DNA of 64,000 nt from Rhodobiaceae bacterium (GTDB lineage: Bacteria; Pseudomonadota; Alphaproteobacteria; Rhizobiales; Tepidamorphaceae). Of this stretch, positions 1 to 8,625 are shown piece by piece. Numbering within the stretch: position 1 is the stretch's first letter; every line of letters begins with the position of its first letter. The stretch covers positions 1 through 64,000 of the forward strand of contig JACKJR010000002.1 in assembly GCA_020637855.1 (NCBI GenBank), given 5' to 3'. The position numbers and the translations under genes are program-made. Below the pieces are notes generated by a model that was not told where the DNA came from, did not search any database, and saw only the letters and a list, made by a program, of their open reading frames with translations.

Positions 1-398
1 GCAAGCAGTTCGTTTTCACGCTGCAGCGCGTAGAGCTTGCAGGCGTTTTGCAACGTCAGGATCAGGTTTTCCGGATGCCAGGGCTTGGTGATGTACTGAT
101 AGATGCCGGCTTCGTTGACCCCGTCGATGATGTCGTGGGCATCGGTATAACCCGACACGATCATGCGGATGATGTCGGGCCAGCGCCTGCGCACCTCTTG
201 CAGGAACTCGACCCCGCTCTGGTCCGGCATGCGCTGGTCGCAGAGAATGACCTGCACCCACTCGTCCTCGAGGATGCGGGTGGCGTCAGTGACGTTGCTG
301 GCGGTCCTGACATCGAAATCGTCGCTGAGGATGCGCTGTAGCGATTCAAGCGAACGGATTTCATCGTCGACAACGAGAATGGTTGGCTGATCGCTCAT
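1..398 (-). CDS. hoxA: HoxA/HupR-type sigma-54 response regulator, receiver domain (partial, cut by left edge)
   Basis: The first 132 residues of a response regulator are present. It opens MSDQPTILVVDDE and reads on through ILCDQRMPDQSGVEF, SGYTDAHDI and YITKPWHPENL, which are the acidic pocket, phospho-acceptor Asp, Thr/Ser and Lys of a receiver domain. This receiver type (CDQRMP...KPW) is typical of HupR/HoxA, NtrC-family activators of hydrogenase operons; the AAA+ and DNA-binding domains would lie beyond base 1. Its ATG overlaps the hypX stop by four bases (ATGA), so it is the last readable gene of the hup/hyp operon. The two sigma-54 promoters before hupS and hupD fit it as activator. The family assignment is from homology; its target is inferred. 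Confidence 0.85.
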   Translation of the reverse strand, partial: MSDQPTILVVDDEIRSLESLQRILSDDFDVRTASNVTDATRILEDEWVQVILCDQRMPDQSGVEFLQEVRRRWPDIIRMIVSGYTDAHDIIDGVNEAGIYQYITKPWHPENLILTLQNACKLYALQRENELL

Positions 399-2089
399 GA
401 TGCGGCCCTCCTTGCAGGCCCTTCGATGGTCGTTTCCCTATGCCGGGCAATCGTCACCGGCGTGCGCGACTTCGCCACCTTGTGGACGAAGTTGTAGCGG
501 GCGACGTGATAGCTCGGATCGAACCCGAAGAAATTGCGCCGCATGCGCGACAGTTCCCCGGCGCGGTATTCGGCAAGCGGCTTTTGCGCCTCGTCGCTGG
601 CCCGGCGGTTGGCCTTGGCAAGGATGCGCGTGGCCAGATCGGGTTGCGAGGCCAGCGCTGCCGCACGCGTTTCCACCTCGCTTGCGAAAGCATGCTGCGC
701 GCAATCGATGATCGCATTGGCAAGCCCGAGCTCTTGCGCCTCTTCGGCACCCATGGGCAGCCGGGCCTGCGTGATCCGTTGGGCGTTTTCCGTACCGGCA
801 TGGCGCGGCAGCAGGTAGGTCCACAGTTCCGAACCGTAGAGGTTGCCCATGTCCTTGTAGTGCGGGTTGAGGATAGCGCCCTGCCGCATCCAGACCTCGT
901 CGGCGGCCCGCGCCAGGAATACGCCGCCCGCTCCGGCATTTCCGCCAACCGCAGCAACCACGTATTTGCCCGTGGTGCGCACGATGGCTTCGGCAAGATC
1001 GTCGATGGCGTTGATGTTGCGCCAGGATTCCTCCGCCGGGCTGTTTGCGGCCTCGATCAGGTTGAGGTCGAGACCGTTCGACCAGTGATCCGGTCCGCCC
1101 ATCAGGACAAGCACCGGAGCAGGTCGCGCAATCGCCTCTTCATAGGCCGCCAGCAACCGTTGGCAGGCATCCGTCCCCATCGCACCGTTGTAGAACGGGA
1201 AATGCAGGAAGCCCGCCCCGCCGCATTCCTCGTACCGGATATCGCTCCAGCCGGGATGTTCAGGCAGGCTCCCGGCTTCATCGGCGAAAACACGGCTGGC
1301 CGGTAACTTGACCTGCTTCTCGCCCACCTGCTTCGCATGACCGATCCACACCGCGCCATCGCGCGTCGCAACGCCGAGTGCATGGCCACTGCGCGCAACC
1401 ACCTCGCCCGGCGCGCCAGCAAGCCCTGCGGCAACGCGCGCGTTGAACAGATGGGCATCCTCGCCGCACAGGCACGACCGCAGCCCCGGCATGCCGTCGG
1501 CGCTGTTGATCCTGCGCAGCACGGTGCGGGTATCGTCGCGCTGCCAGTCGATGGCACGGTCGGCCTGCCGCGCGGGTCCGCGCCAGACATCCTGCGCACC
1601 GGGAATGTTTTCGAGCGAGTCTGGCTCGAAGCTCCCGGCATCAAATTTTCCAACAGCTTCCAGCACGGCGGCGCATGCGGCCTCGGTCACCTCGTGGCGG
1701 TAGAGCGACGACTTGGGCGCATCACGCATGGCAAAACGCCGCCACGCCCATATGGGTCCTGCATCCATTTCCTCAGCTGCCTGCAAGACGGTGACGCCCC
1801 ATTCGCGCTCACCGTTCAGGATCGCCCAATCAAGCGCCGCAGGTCCCCGGTCGCCGGGCGGACCGGGATGCACGATGAGACAGACATGCTCGCGCCAGAT
1901 CGCTTCGGGGATCGCGCGCTTCAGAAACGGCGCGACGATCAGGTCGGGTGAGAAGAGCCTCACCGCATCGATCGCCACCGCGTCGTTTATGTCGAATTCG
2001 ACCGACACATCATGTCCGCGCTGCCGCAGTTCGACGAACAGCCGCTGGCTGAGCGAATTGAAGCTGTGGCAGAGGAACAGGATGCGCAT
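395..2089 (-). CDS. hypX: HypX/HoxX, CO-producing hydrogenase maturation factor
   Basis: 564 residues. The N-terminal half (MRILFLCHSF start, HPGPPGDRG near residue 74) resembles formyl-tetrahydrofolate-binding formyltransferases. The C-terminal half is enoyl-CoA hydratase/crotonase-like (LVLMGGPDHWSNGLDLN, VGGNAGAGGVFLARAADEV). HypX family proteins take a formyl group from N10-formyl-THF, pass it through formyl-CoA and release CO for the active-site iron under aerobic conditions. An in-frame start 12 codons upstream exists, but the ATG at 2089 overlaps the hypE stop as TGATG and begins at the family's usual N-terminus, so I chose it. Its presence suggests a hydrogenase matured in air. Confidence 0.95.
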   Translation of the reverse strand: MRILFLCHSFNSLSQRLFVELRQRGHDVSVEFDINDAVAIDAVRLFSPDLIVAPFLKRAIPEAIWREHVCLIVHPGPPGDRGPAALDWAILNGEREWGVTVLQAAEEMDAGPIWAWRRFAMRDAPKSSLYRHEVTEAACAAVLEAVGKFDAGSFEPDSLENIPGAQDVWRGPARQADRAIDWQRDDTRTVLRRINSADGMPGLRSCLCGEDAHLFNARVAAGLAGAPGEVVARSGHALGVATRDGAVWIGHAKQVGEKQVKLPASRVFADEAGSLPEHPGWSDIRYEECGGAGFLHFPFYNGAMGTDACQRLLAAYEEAIARPAPVLVLMGGPDHWSNGLDLNLIEAANSPAEESWRNINAIDDLAEAIVRTTGKYVVAAVGGNAGAGGVFLARAADEVWMRQGAILNPHYKDMGNLYGSELWTYLLPRHAGTENAQRITQARLPMGAEEAQELGLANAIIDCAQHAFASEVETRAAALASQPDLATRILAKANRRASDEAQKPLAEYRAGELSRMRRNFFGFDPSYHVARYNFVHKVAKSRTPVTIARHRETTIEGPARRAAS

Positions 2090-3126
2090 CAGCAAATCCT
2101 CGGAAGCTGTTCGCCGGCAAGCCAATCGACCACGCGGGTGCCGCCGAAGCCTGTGCGCATCTGCACCAGCGTGTTCGAATCCTCGGTAACGGTGCCGATG
2201 CGCGCCGCATCGCCCCCATGAGGATGGGCGCGCATGATCTCAAGCAGCCGGTCCGCATCGGCGTCCTCGCAGATGCAGATCAGCTTGCCCTCGTTGGCGA
2301 CATAGAGAGGATCAAGACCAAGCAGCTCACAAGCCGCGGACACATCGGGTTTCAGCGGGATTTCCGCTTCGTCCAGCATCATGCCGACGCGGGATTCGCG
2401 CGCGATCTCGTTCAGCGTCGCCGCCAGTCCGCCGCGTGTCGGATCGCGCAGCACCGCGATTGCCGGAACGGCCTCGACCATCGCCGCAACCATCGTATGC
2501 AGGGCGGCGCTGTCGGAACAGATCTCGGTTTCGAATTCGAGGTTCTCGCGCTTCGACAGGATTGCGACGCCATGGTCGCCGATGGTGCCAGACAGCAGGA
2601 TCGCCTGCCCCGGCTTTGCCTTGCTGCCGTCGATGTCGACATCATCGGGCGCGACGCCGATACCGGTGGTGGTGATAAAGACGCCGTCGCCCTTGCCCTT
2701 CTCGACGACCTTTGTGTCGCCGGTGACGACGGGAACGCCGGCCTTGCGGGCGGCATCGGCCATCGACATGACGATGCGTTCCAGATCGGCGAGCGGAAAG
2801 CCTTCCTCGAGGATGAACCCCACCGTCAGGCCGATCGGCCTTGCCCCCGCCATCGCAACGTCGTTGAGCGTACCGTGGACGGCAAGCGAACCGATGTCGC
2901 CGCCGGGAAAGAACAGCGGCGAGATCACATGACCGTCAGTGGACACGACGATCCGGCCGGCTTGCGCGCCGAGCATCGCCGCATCATGGCCCCGGTCGAG
3001 GATCGGGTTCGACAGGTGACGGGCGAACAGATCGCGGATCAGGTCGGCCATGGCGCGTCCGCCGCCACCATGGGTCATGTCGACATTGCCGGCACGCTGG
3101 CTCAGGGCGGTGTCGTGCGCGTTCAT
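2089..3126 (-). CDS. hypE: HypE, carbamoyl dehydratase of [NiFe] hydrogenase maturation
   Basis: 345 residues, full length for the family. HypE dehydrates the carbamoyl group that HypF loads on its C-terminal cysteine, giving the thiocyanate that becomes the CN- ligands of the NiFe site. The sequence ends in PRIC, the diagnostic carbamoylated Cys tail, and contains the PurM-like core (GGGGRAMADLI, STDGHVISPLFFPGGDIGSLAVHGTLNDVAM, DPTRGGLAATLNE). The start overlaps the hypD stop by four bases and the stop overlaps hypX. It requires HypF, which is not encoded in this window. Confidence 0.97.
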   Translation of the reverse strand: MNAHDTALSQRAGNVDMTHGGGGRAMADLIRDLFARHLSNPILDRGHDAAMLGAQAGRIVVSTDGHVISPLFFPGGDIGSLAVHGTLNDVAMAGARPIGLTVGFILEEGFPLADLERIVMSMADAARKAGVPVVTGDTKVVEKGKGDGVFITTTGIGVAPDDVDIDGSKAKPGQAILLSGTIGDHGVAILSKRENLEFETEICSDSAALHTMVAAMVEAVPAIAVLRDPTRGGLAATLNEIARESRVGMMLDEAEIPLKPDVSAACELLGLDPLYVANEGKLICICEDADADRLLEIMRAHPHGGDAARIGTVTEDSNTLVQMRTGFGGTRVVDWLAGEQLPRIC

Positions 3127-4280
3127 GCCGCCACCTCCTTTTTCGCCTTGGCCGGTGCATCAGCCCGGAACCGGCCATAGGTCCAGTAAGCGGCGCAGGC
3201 GCCCTCCGACGACACCATGCAGGAGCCCATCGGGTTGTCGGGCGTGCAGACGGTGCCGAACAGCTTGCAGTCGGTCGGTTTCTTGACCCCGCGCAGGATC
3301 GCCGGGCACTCGCAGGACTTGACCTCACGCGAGGCTTTCTCGCTCACCGCGAAACGCTTTTCGGCATCGAATGCCGCATAGGCCTCGCGGATCTGCAGCG
3401 CGCTGTAGGGCACCATGCCGAGCCCGCGCCACTCGAAGTCCTGGCGCAGTTCGAAGACATCGGAGACGAGTTCCTGCGCCTTGAGATTACCCTCGCGGGT
3501 TACGACGCGGGTGTACTCGTTCTCAACCTCGTTGCGGCCCTCGTTGACCTGCCGGATCAGCATCAGCACCGACTGCATGACGTCGAGCGGCTCGAAACCG
3601 GCGATGACGACCGGCTTGCGGAATTCCTCCGCGAAGAACTCGTAAGGCTCAGACCCGATCACCGATGAGACATGCGAGGGGCCTAGGAAACCATCGATCT
3701 TCACCGTGCCGAGATCGCGCACTTCCGGCGATTCCAGGATGTGCTGGATGGCGGCAGGCGTCAGCACGTGGTTGCAGAAGACGGAGAAGTTATCGAGCCC
3801 ATCGGCCTGCGCCTTGCGGATTGCCACCGCGGTCGGCGGCGTCGTGGTCTCGAAGCCGATGGCGAAGAACACCACCTGACGGTCCGGGTTGTCGCGGGCG
3901 ATCTTGAGCGCATCCATGGTCGAATAGACCATGCGGATGTCGGCGCCGTCGGCCTTGGCGCGGATCAGGCTGCGCTGCTTGGTGCCGGGAACGCGCATCA
4001 TGTCGCCGTAGGAGCACAGGATGACATTGTGCCGCTCGGCGATTTCCACGGCGTCGTCGAGACGGCGAACGGGAAGCACGCAGACCGGGCAGCCGGGGCC
4101 ATGGACGAACCTGACGTTCTCCGGCATCAGGTCCTGAACGCCATAGCGGAAGATCGCGTGGGTATGGCCGCCGCAGAATTCCATGAAGTGATAGTCGCGA
4201 CCCGTATCGGCTTCGCGGGCGATTGCGGCTGCGAGCTTCTGCGCCAGATCGCGGGCGCGGTATTCCTGAACGTATTTCAT
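3123..4280 (-). CDS. hypD: HypD, Fe-S scaffold for Fe(CN)2CO assembly
   Basis: 385 residues. HypD forms a complex with HypC on which the Fe(CN)2CO unit is built. Conserved motifs are visible: MEFCGGHTHAIFRYG (N-terminal Cys and His), GPGCPVCVLP (thiol-redox CxxC) and a C-terminal cysteine-rich block (ECPAILRG, DCKLFGTVCTPDNPMGSC, GACAAYW) that holds a [4Fe-4S] cluster. Its ATG overlaps the hypC stop by four bases, consistent with coupled synthesis of the two partners. Confidence 0.97.
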   Translation of the reverse strand: MKYVQEYRARDLAQKLAAAIAREADTGRDYHFMEFCGGHTHAIFRYGVQDLMPENVRFVHGPGCPVCVLPVRRLDDAVEIAERHNVILCSYGDMMRVPGTKQRSLIRAKADGADIRMVYSTMDALKIARDNPDRQVVFFAIGFETTTPPTAVAIRKAQADGLDNFSVFCNHVLTPAAIQHILESPEVRDLGTVKIDGFLGPSHVSSVIGSEPYEFFAEEFRKPVVIAGFEPLDVMQSVLMLIRQVNEGRNEVENEYTRVVTREGNLKAQELVSDVFELRQDFEWRGLGMVPYSALQIREAYAAFDAEKRFAVSEKASREVKSCECPAILRGVKKPTDCKLFGTVCTPDNPMGSCMVSSEGACAAYWTYGRFRADAPAKAKKEVAA

Positions 4281-4531
4281 GCCGCACCTCCGGTGATTTC
4301 TTCCAGTTCCTCGGCCAGAACGCCGGCTTCAGACATCAGCTTCAGAGTCCGGTCGGCTTCTTCCGGGCTGACCTTGTGCAGCGCGTAGCCGACATGGACG
4401 AGCACGTAGTCGCCTGGCGTCACGTCCTCCAGCAACGCAACGGAAATGCGCTTCTTCACACCTTCAAGCGCGACGGTTGCCATGTCGCCGTCTGCGAGTT
4501 CGATCACCTTAGCCGGTATCGCAAGACACAT
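4277..4531 (-). CDS. hypC: HypC, hydrogenase assembly chaperone
   Basis: 84 residues beginning MCLAIPAKVIE. Cys2 is the invariant ligand that carries the Fe(CN)2CO unit between HypD and the hydrogenase large subunit. The length is typical for HypC and shorter than the HupF paralogue at 9,090-9,407. It sits 12 bases after hypB, where rhizobial hyp operons usually have hypF (order hypABFCDE); no hypF remnant fits in this spacer. Confidence 0.96.
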   Translation of the reverse strand: MCLAIPAKVIELADGDMATVALEGVKKRISVALLEDVTPGDYVLVHVGYALHKVSPEEADRTLKLMSEAGVLAEELEEITGGAA

Positions 4532-4543
4532 GATCGCCCCTCC

Positions 4544-5467
4544 CTATTCGCCGGCCTTGAGCGTCTCATGGCCCGCCAGAGCCATGGCGCGTGCCGCCTT
4601 GATCCAGGCGATCCAGGCGCCCATGCCCTCGCCGGTGCGCGCCGACACCTTCAGCACGCGGATCGCCGGATTGACCTTGCGGGCGTTGGCGATCGCCGCC
4701 TCGATGTCGAAATCGAGATGCGGCAGCAGGTCGGTCTTGTTGACGAGGACGAGGTCTGATGCCGCGAACATGTCGGGATATTTCAGCGGCTTGTCCTCGC
4801 CCTCTGTCACCGAGAGGATCGCCACCTTGTGCGCCTCGCCGAGATCGAAGGACGCGGGGCAGACGAGATTGCCGACGTTCTCGATGAACAGCACGCCGCC
4901 ATCGGCCGGTGACAGGTGTTCGACCGCATGGCCAACCATGTGCGCATCGAGATGACAGCCCTTGCCGGTGTTGATCTGGATCGCCGGCGCGCCGGTCTCA
5001 CGGATGCGCTCGGCGTCGGCCGAGGTCTGCTGATCGCCCTCGATGACGTTGCAGGCGAGGTCGCCGCCGATCTCCTGGATCGTACGCACCAGCAGCGACG
5101 TCTTGCCTGAGCCGGGGCTGGAGACGAGGTTCAGCGCAAGGATCCCGTGATCGGCGAAATGGCGCCTGTTTTCAGAGGCATAGCCATTGTTCTTCGACAG
5201 GATGTCCTGTTCGAGCTGGATCATGCGCGACTGGCTCATGCCCGGAACCGACGCTCCGGCAGGCCCTGCCCCGTAGTCGTGCAGGTGCCCGCCGCCATGA
5301 TGATGATGGTGATCGTGGCCGTGATCGTGATCGTGATGGGCGTGATCATGACCATGATGATCGTGGTGGTGATGGTGATGATCGTGGCCGTGATGATCGT
5401 GGCCATGGTCCTTGCCCCCACCCTCGATCCGAACTTCGCCATGGCCGCAGCCGCATACGTTGCACAT
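4544..5467 (-). CDS. hypB: HypB, nickel-binding GTPase with long His-rich tract
   Basis: 307 residues. HypB inserts nickel into the large subunit, working with HypA. The N-terminus [12 protein letters not shown] carries the high-affinity CxxCGC Ni site. It is followed by an Asp/His/Gly tract of about 45 residues with roughly 27 histidines (about bases 5,275-5,410), a nickel storage module also known in Bradyrhizobium HypB. The G domain follows, with the P-loop [25 protein letters not shown] and the NKTDLLPH specificity motif. The ATG at 5467 overlaps the hypA stop as TGATG; longer in-frame starts run into hypA and are not convincing. Confidence 0.97.
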   Translation of the reverse strand: MCNVCGCGHGEVRIEGGGKDHGHDHHGHDHHHHHHDHHGHDHAHHDHDHGHDHHHHHGGGHLHDYGAGPAGASVPGMSQSRMIQLEQDILSKNNGYASENRRHFADHGILALNLVSSPGSGKTSLLVRTIQEIGGDLACNVIEGDQQTSADAERIRETGAPAIQINTGKGCHLDAHMVGHAVEHLSPADGGVLFIENVGNLVCPASFDLGEAHKVAILSVTEGEDKPLKYPDMFAASDLVLVNKTDLLPHLDFDIEAAIANARKVNPAIRVLKVSARTGEGMGAWIAWIKAARAMALAGHETLKAGE

Positions 5468-5808
5468 CAGTCCACCTCCAGTTCCTTGATCCGCATTTCC
5501 TCGCCCGCGGTCACCTGCAACTGGTGCGACCCGCAATTGGGACAGGGATCGAAGCGTTGTTTGAGCGGCACGGTGCCGCCGCACGGCATGCACCAGGCCT
5601 GCGCCTGGGTTTCATCGATCTCCAGCACCGCGCCTTCGGCAAGCGAGTCCTTCATCACGACGTCGAAACCGAACCGCAGCGCGTCGATCTCGACGCCGGA
5701 CAGCGGACCGATTTCCAGGCACACGCGCTGGACGCGGGAAAACTGCTGCTTTGCCGCCTGATCCTTCAGGATGCCGAGGATGCTCTCGCAAATGGCCATC
5801 TCGTGCAT
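5467..5808 (-). CDS. hypA: HypA, nickel/zinc metallochaperone
   Basis: 113 residues starting [10 protein letters not shown]; His2 and the adjacent residues form the nickel site. Two CxxC pairs (CMPCGG and CPNCGS, about residues 73-95) make the structural zinc site. HypA works with HypB in nickel delivery to the hydrogenase. Its start overlaps the hupK stop by one base. Confidence 0.96.
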   Translation of the reverse strand: MHEMAICESILGILKDQAAKQQFSRVQRVCLEIGPLSGVEIDALRFGFDVVMKDSLAEGAVLEIDETQAQAWCMPCGGTVPLKQRFDPCPNCGSHQLQVTAGEEMRIKELEVD

Positions 5809-6956
5809 CAGTGCATCCTCACGTCATAGGCGACACAAGGGTCGATGGCATTGACGACAAGACTTGCCAGACCGAGCCGCTCGCCATCGTTGTCGGCTGC
5901 AAGCTGTGCCAGGCACTCCGCCGCAATCCCGCCAGGGGCAAAATTGACGTTGGTCGGCGGCAGGAAGCCCCAGCGCACAACGCGTCCGTCTGCGATCTCG
6001 GCCGCATGCACCAGACGCCCGCGTGCCGCTTCCACGGCTGCGACCGAGTTGCCGTCACGGGTCGACAGAGCCTTTGCCGCCTTGCCCGTACCCGCAATCA
6101 GATCGCGGATTTCACCTGGCAGACTGGCCACTTCGACGAGCCGGGCGATGAGGCGCGCGCCGATTCCCGTCCCGCCAAATGCCTCAAGCACCGGATGTCC
6201 GGCGCGCCGTGACAGTGATGTCGATTCCGGATGAGTCCTGCCAGCACCGCAGGTAAACCCGCCCTGCCGCCAGGCCGCCAGGAGATCGTCCAATGATGCC
6301 GGTGCGGATGGCTCATTGCCGGCAGCCGCATCCAGCCATCCCTTGTCAGCCACATGGGCAAGGAGATTGCCTGCCGGCGTTCCGGCGGCAAGCGCCCAGC
6401 GGCGCATCGTGTTGCGGCCTAGCCGCCCGAGCCATATCGCAGGCGGCTCTGAAAAAACCTCGCGTTCAAGCAGCGCTTCGGCTTCATCGCAAACCGCGAG
6501 TGCTGCGGCGGTATCGCTGCGCGGTTCGATGCCGTTAAGAAAAGCCGGCGCGTCGTCAAACAATGCTGTCTGGAGCCGCCGCACAAACTGCATGACGGCG
6601 CGCACATCGCCGGCGCGCGAGGTTCCGCCGTAGAACCCCGGCCAGTCGAGCGCGATCCGCAGTACATGTTCGCGCAAGGTTTCCATGGCCGTGAGTGCCT
6701 GCCGGGCCGTTTGCGTCCGGCGTGGTGCTTCCGCGCCCATGGCGGATTCGACCGCCGTGACGGCGGCATGCGCCTGTGCAGTTGCGCACACGCTGAACAG
6801 CGTCGGAATCAGGAACAGCGCTTCTTCCGTTGTCGTTCCGGCAAGCATGCCGGCGACGTCGCCGACAGCGGACAGATCGACCTCGACCCTGCCCTTGCCA
6901 TGCTGCGGCAATCGGATCAGCACCCTGCTCTCGCCATTCAGCGCCGCGTCTGTCAT
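5808..6956 (-). CDS. hupK: HupK/HoxV-type hydrogenase assembly scaffold
   Basis: 382 residues, similar in plan to a degenerate hydrogenase large subunit. The C-terminus reads AIDPCVAYDVRMH, aligning with the DPCxxCxxH metal motif of HupL but keeping only the first Cys and the final His. HupK/HoxV proteins are thought to act as an intermediate scaffold for the Fe(CN)2CO unit before transfer to the large subunit, especially in O2-exposed cells. The start overlaps the hupJ stop by four bases. The name is assigned from the C-terminal motif plus its place between hupJ and hypA. Confidence 0.88.
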   Translation of the reverse strand: MTDAALNGESRVLIRLPQHGKGRVEVDLSAVGDVAGMLAGTTTEEALFLIPTLFSVCATAQAHAAVTAVESAMGAEAPRRTQTARQALTAMETLREHVLRIALDWPGFYGGTSRAGDVRAVMQFVRRLQTALFDDAPAFLNGIEPRSDTAAALAVCDEAEALLEREVFSEPPAIWLGRLGRNTMRRWALAAGTPAGNLLAHVADKGWLDAAAGNEPSAPASLDDLLAAWRQGGFTCGAGRTHPESTSLSRRAGHPVLEAFGGTGIGARLIARLVEVASLPGEIRDLIAGTGKAAKALSTRDGNSVAAVEAARGRLVHAAEIADGRVVRWGFLPPTNVNFAPGGIAAECLAQLAADNDGERLGLASLVVNAIDPCVAYDVRMH

Positions 6957-7531
6957 GCCGCATCCGCCTTCTTGCGACTTCCGGTCAGAAACGCGCGGCG
7001 ATCGAGGGCCGGTTCCTCCGTGTCCGCAGTCTCCTTGGCATCCCCGCCTGCTTCTTCCATGCCGGCCACCGGTGCTTCGGGAAGTTCACCGCGCCAGATC
7101 ATGTCCATCTCGCGTTCGGCCTCACCCTGCGCCTCGCCGTCGGCAAACAACTCACCGATTGCGGCAAGCGCTGTTGTTTCCGCCGTTTCCTGATCGGCAA
7201 ATTCCAGCACAGGCGAGAACAGTGAACACATCCAGTGCGGCCCGATGCCCTCCTCGCGGCCGAGGATGAATTCGAAGCTGCCGGCGGGAAAGGCGAAAGT
7301 CTGCTTGCTGCCGGCGGGCCGGTTTTCCGTCTCGTCTTCCCGCGCCAGCAAAACGACGTTCATGAACCATGGCGTCAGCAGCACACACAGCATGTGGTCG
7401 CCCCACACGCGCATGCCAAGCGCCTTCACCGCCAGCGCGCCGTTGAGGATCGGGATGCCTTGCATCCGCGTTTCAGCAATCTCGCGGTAGCGGGCTTCCA
7501 GAAGGTCTGCGGTTGGCGTAAGCGCGTCCAC
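6953..7531 (-). CDS. hupJ: HupJ (HybE-family) hydrogenase assembly chaperone
   Basis: 192 residues from a GTG at 7531, which begins VDALTPTADLLEARYREIAETRMQG. An open frame continues upstream but there it only shadows the rubredoxin gene, so I place the start just after the hupI stop, with GGGGA a few bases before it. Core motifs are IPILNGALAVKALGMR, LLTPWFMNVVLL and FPAGSFEFI, characteristic of the HybE/HupJ family that assists large-subunit or twin-arginine assembly. The last 60 residues are acidic and low-complexity, ending in RRAFLTGSRKKADAA. Confidence 0.88.
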   Translation of the reverse strand: MDALTPTADLLEARYREIAETRMQGIPILNGALAVKALGMRVWGDHMLCVLLTPWFMNVVLLAREDETENRPAGSKQTFAFPAGSFEFILGREEGIGPHWMCSLFSPVLEFADQETAETTALAAIGELFADGEAQGEAEREMDMIWRGELPEAPVAGMEEAGGDAKETADTEEPALDRRAFLTGSRKKADAA

Positions 7532-7532
7532 G

Positions 7533-7757
7533 TCAGTCGTCCCCGAGCACCATGAAGTCGTTCTTGGCCCCGTCGCAGTTCGGGCATGTCCAGTGCTCCG
7601 GCAAAGCCGCGAACGGAGTGCCAGGCGGAATCTGCCAGTAGTCGCAACCTTGCGCGGGATCGTAGACGTGCCAGCAGATCTTGCATTCAAGCCGCGTCGT
7701 TGGACCGATCTTGCTGGCGTCGCCGCCGAAGGAACCTGCAAAGAAGGATTCGCTCAC
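7533..7757 (-). CDS. hupI: HupI, rubredoxin
   Basis: 74 residues with two rubredoxin knuckles, LECKICWHVYDP and HWTCPNCDGAKNDFMVL, which bind one iron through four cysteines. HupI-type rubredoxins are encoded in hydrogenase operons of aerobic bacteria and are needed for hydrogenase activity in air, probably by protecting small-subunit Fe-S assembly. Its ATG overlaps the hupH stop by four bases. Confidence 0.95.
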   Translation of the reverse strand: MSESFFAGSFGGDASKIGPTTRLECKICWHVYDPAQGCDYWQIPPGTPFAALPEHWTCPNCDGAKNDFMVLGDD

Positions 7758-8599
7758 CGGTAAATCTCCAGGATTTCACCCAGCCGCTCGGCGGAATCTG
7801 CAATGTCCTCGGCAGCGGCGCAGGCAACTTCGGGGATCGCCGAAATCTCGATGGTGTTGAGGATCAGCGCGTCCTGCGAATTGTAGTATTGCACCCACCA
7901 TGTGTTGCGCGTCGCAGTCGCCGTGATGCGGCAATTGCCGTAGCCGCGCGACAGGATCGTCGCCGGCCCGCGGCCGAGCGCGGTGTTGAGGAACGCCAGG
8001 TCCTCCTCGGTGTGAGGCAACAGCGACAGGTTGATCACATGCGGTTCGATGCCGGCACCGGACTTCGCAACATGCTCGTTGATCTCCGGCAGCAACGGCG
8101 GCGCGTTGAAGATGTTCTCGGCGAACGTGTCGGGAATGCCGACCAGCTCTCGCGCACCTTCGAAAACCGTGTCGAGGATCAGCGTGGGGAATGGCCCGAC
8201 CTCAACGAGGCTGCGGATAACCTTTCCGTCGTCATCCGTGACATGCACGCGCCATACACCGGCGAGCACGGATTCCTGAACCTGGATGTTGCTGCCGCCG
8301 ATGGCGGACACCTCTCCCTCGCCGAGAACCTGATTGACCAGATCGAGATCGGTTGCCTCAAGCTCACTCAGATCAACGCTTGCAGCAGGACCATCAGGCC
8401 AGTCCTTGAGAATGGAGAGCAGCCTTTCCAAAGCCGCAAGCCCCGCGGCATGGCCCGCAAGCTCCTCCCGCTCCGGCAGATTGGGGGTGGAAAAGGTCGT
8501 CATGCCAGACGGCATCTGCATGATTTCCAGCAGGCTGCCGTCTTCCTCGCCCGGCTGGCTGCCGGGGCCGACGAGCGGGTTCATCATGGGTCCGGTCAT
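7754..8599 (-). CDS. hupH: HupH (HyaF-family) hydrogenase expression protein
   Basis: 281 residues, usual length for HupH/HyaF. Recognisable stretches are the N-terminal PSGMTTFSTPNLPE, LGEGEVSA, VWRVHV and ILSRGYGNCRITAT. The family is needed for maturation of the small subunit under oxygen; the biochemical step is not established. It lies between hupG and hupI, as in rhizobial clusters. Confidence 0.9.
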   Translation of the reverse strand: MTGPMMNPLVGPGSQPGEEDGSLLEIMQMPSGMTTFSTPNLPEREELAGHAAGLAALERLLSILKDWPDGPAASVDLSELEATDLDLVNQVLGEGEVSAIGGSNIQVQESVLAGVWRVHVTDDDGKVIRSLVEVGPFPTLILDTVFEGARELVGIPDTFAENIFNAPPLLPEINEHVAKSGAGIEPHVINLSLLPHTEEDLAFLNTALGRGPATILSRGYGNCRITATATRNTWWVQYYNSQDALILNTIEISAIPEVACAAAEDIADSAERLGEILEIYR

Positions 8600-8625
8600 G
8601 CGTGTTGTCTCCTGCCGTCAGGTTT

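Noticed and set aside
2218..3180. Plus-strand frame of 320 residues opposite hypE
   Set aside because: Antisense shadow of hypE; residue composition is unusual and no start signal is visible.
5275..5410. Considered the GAT/CAC-rich tract of hypB as a DNA repeat element
   Set aside because: It is explained by the His-rich coding sequence; no spacing or boundary suggests a mobile repeat.
5147..5761. Plus-strand open frame of about 200 residues opposite hypB/hypA
   Set aside because: It is the antisense of the His-rich tract and HypA; it is low-complexity, with no family match and no Shine-Dalgarno.
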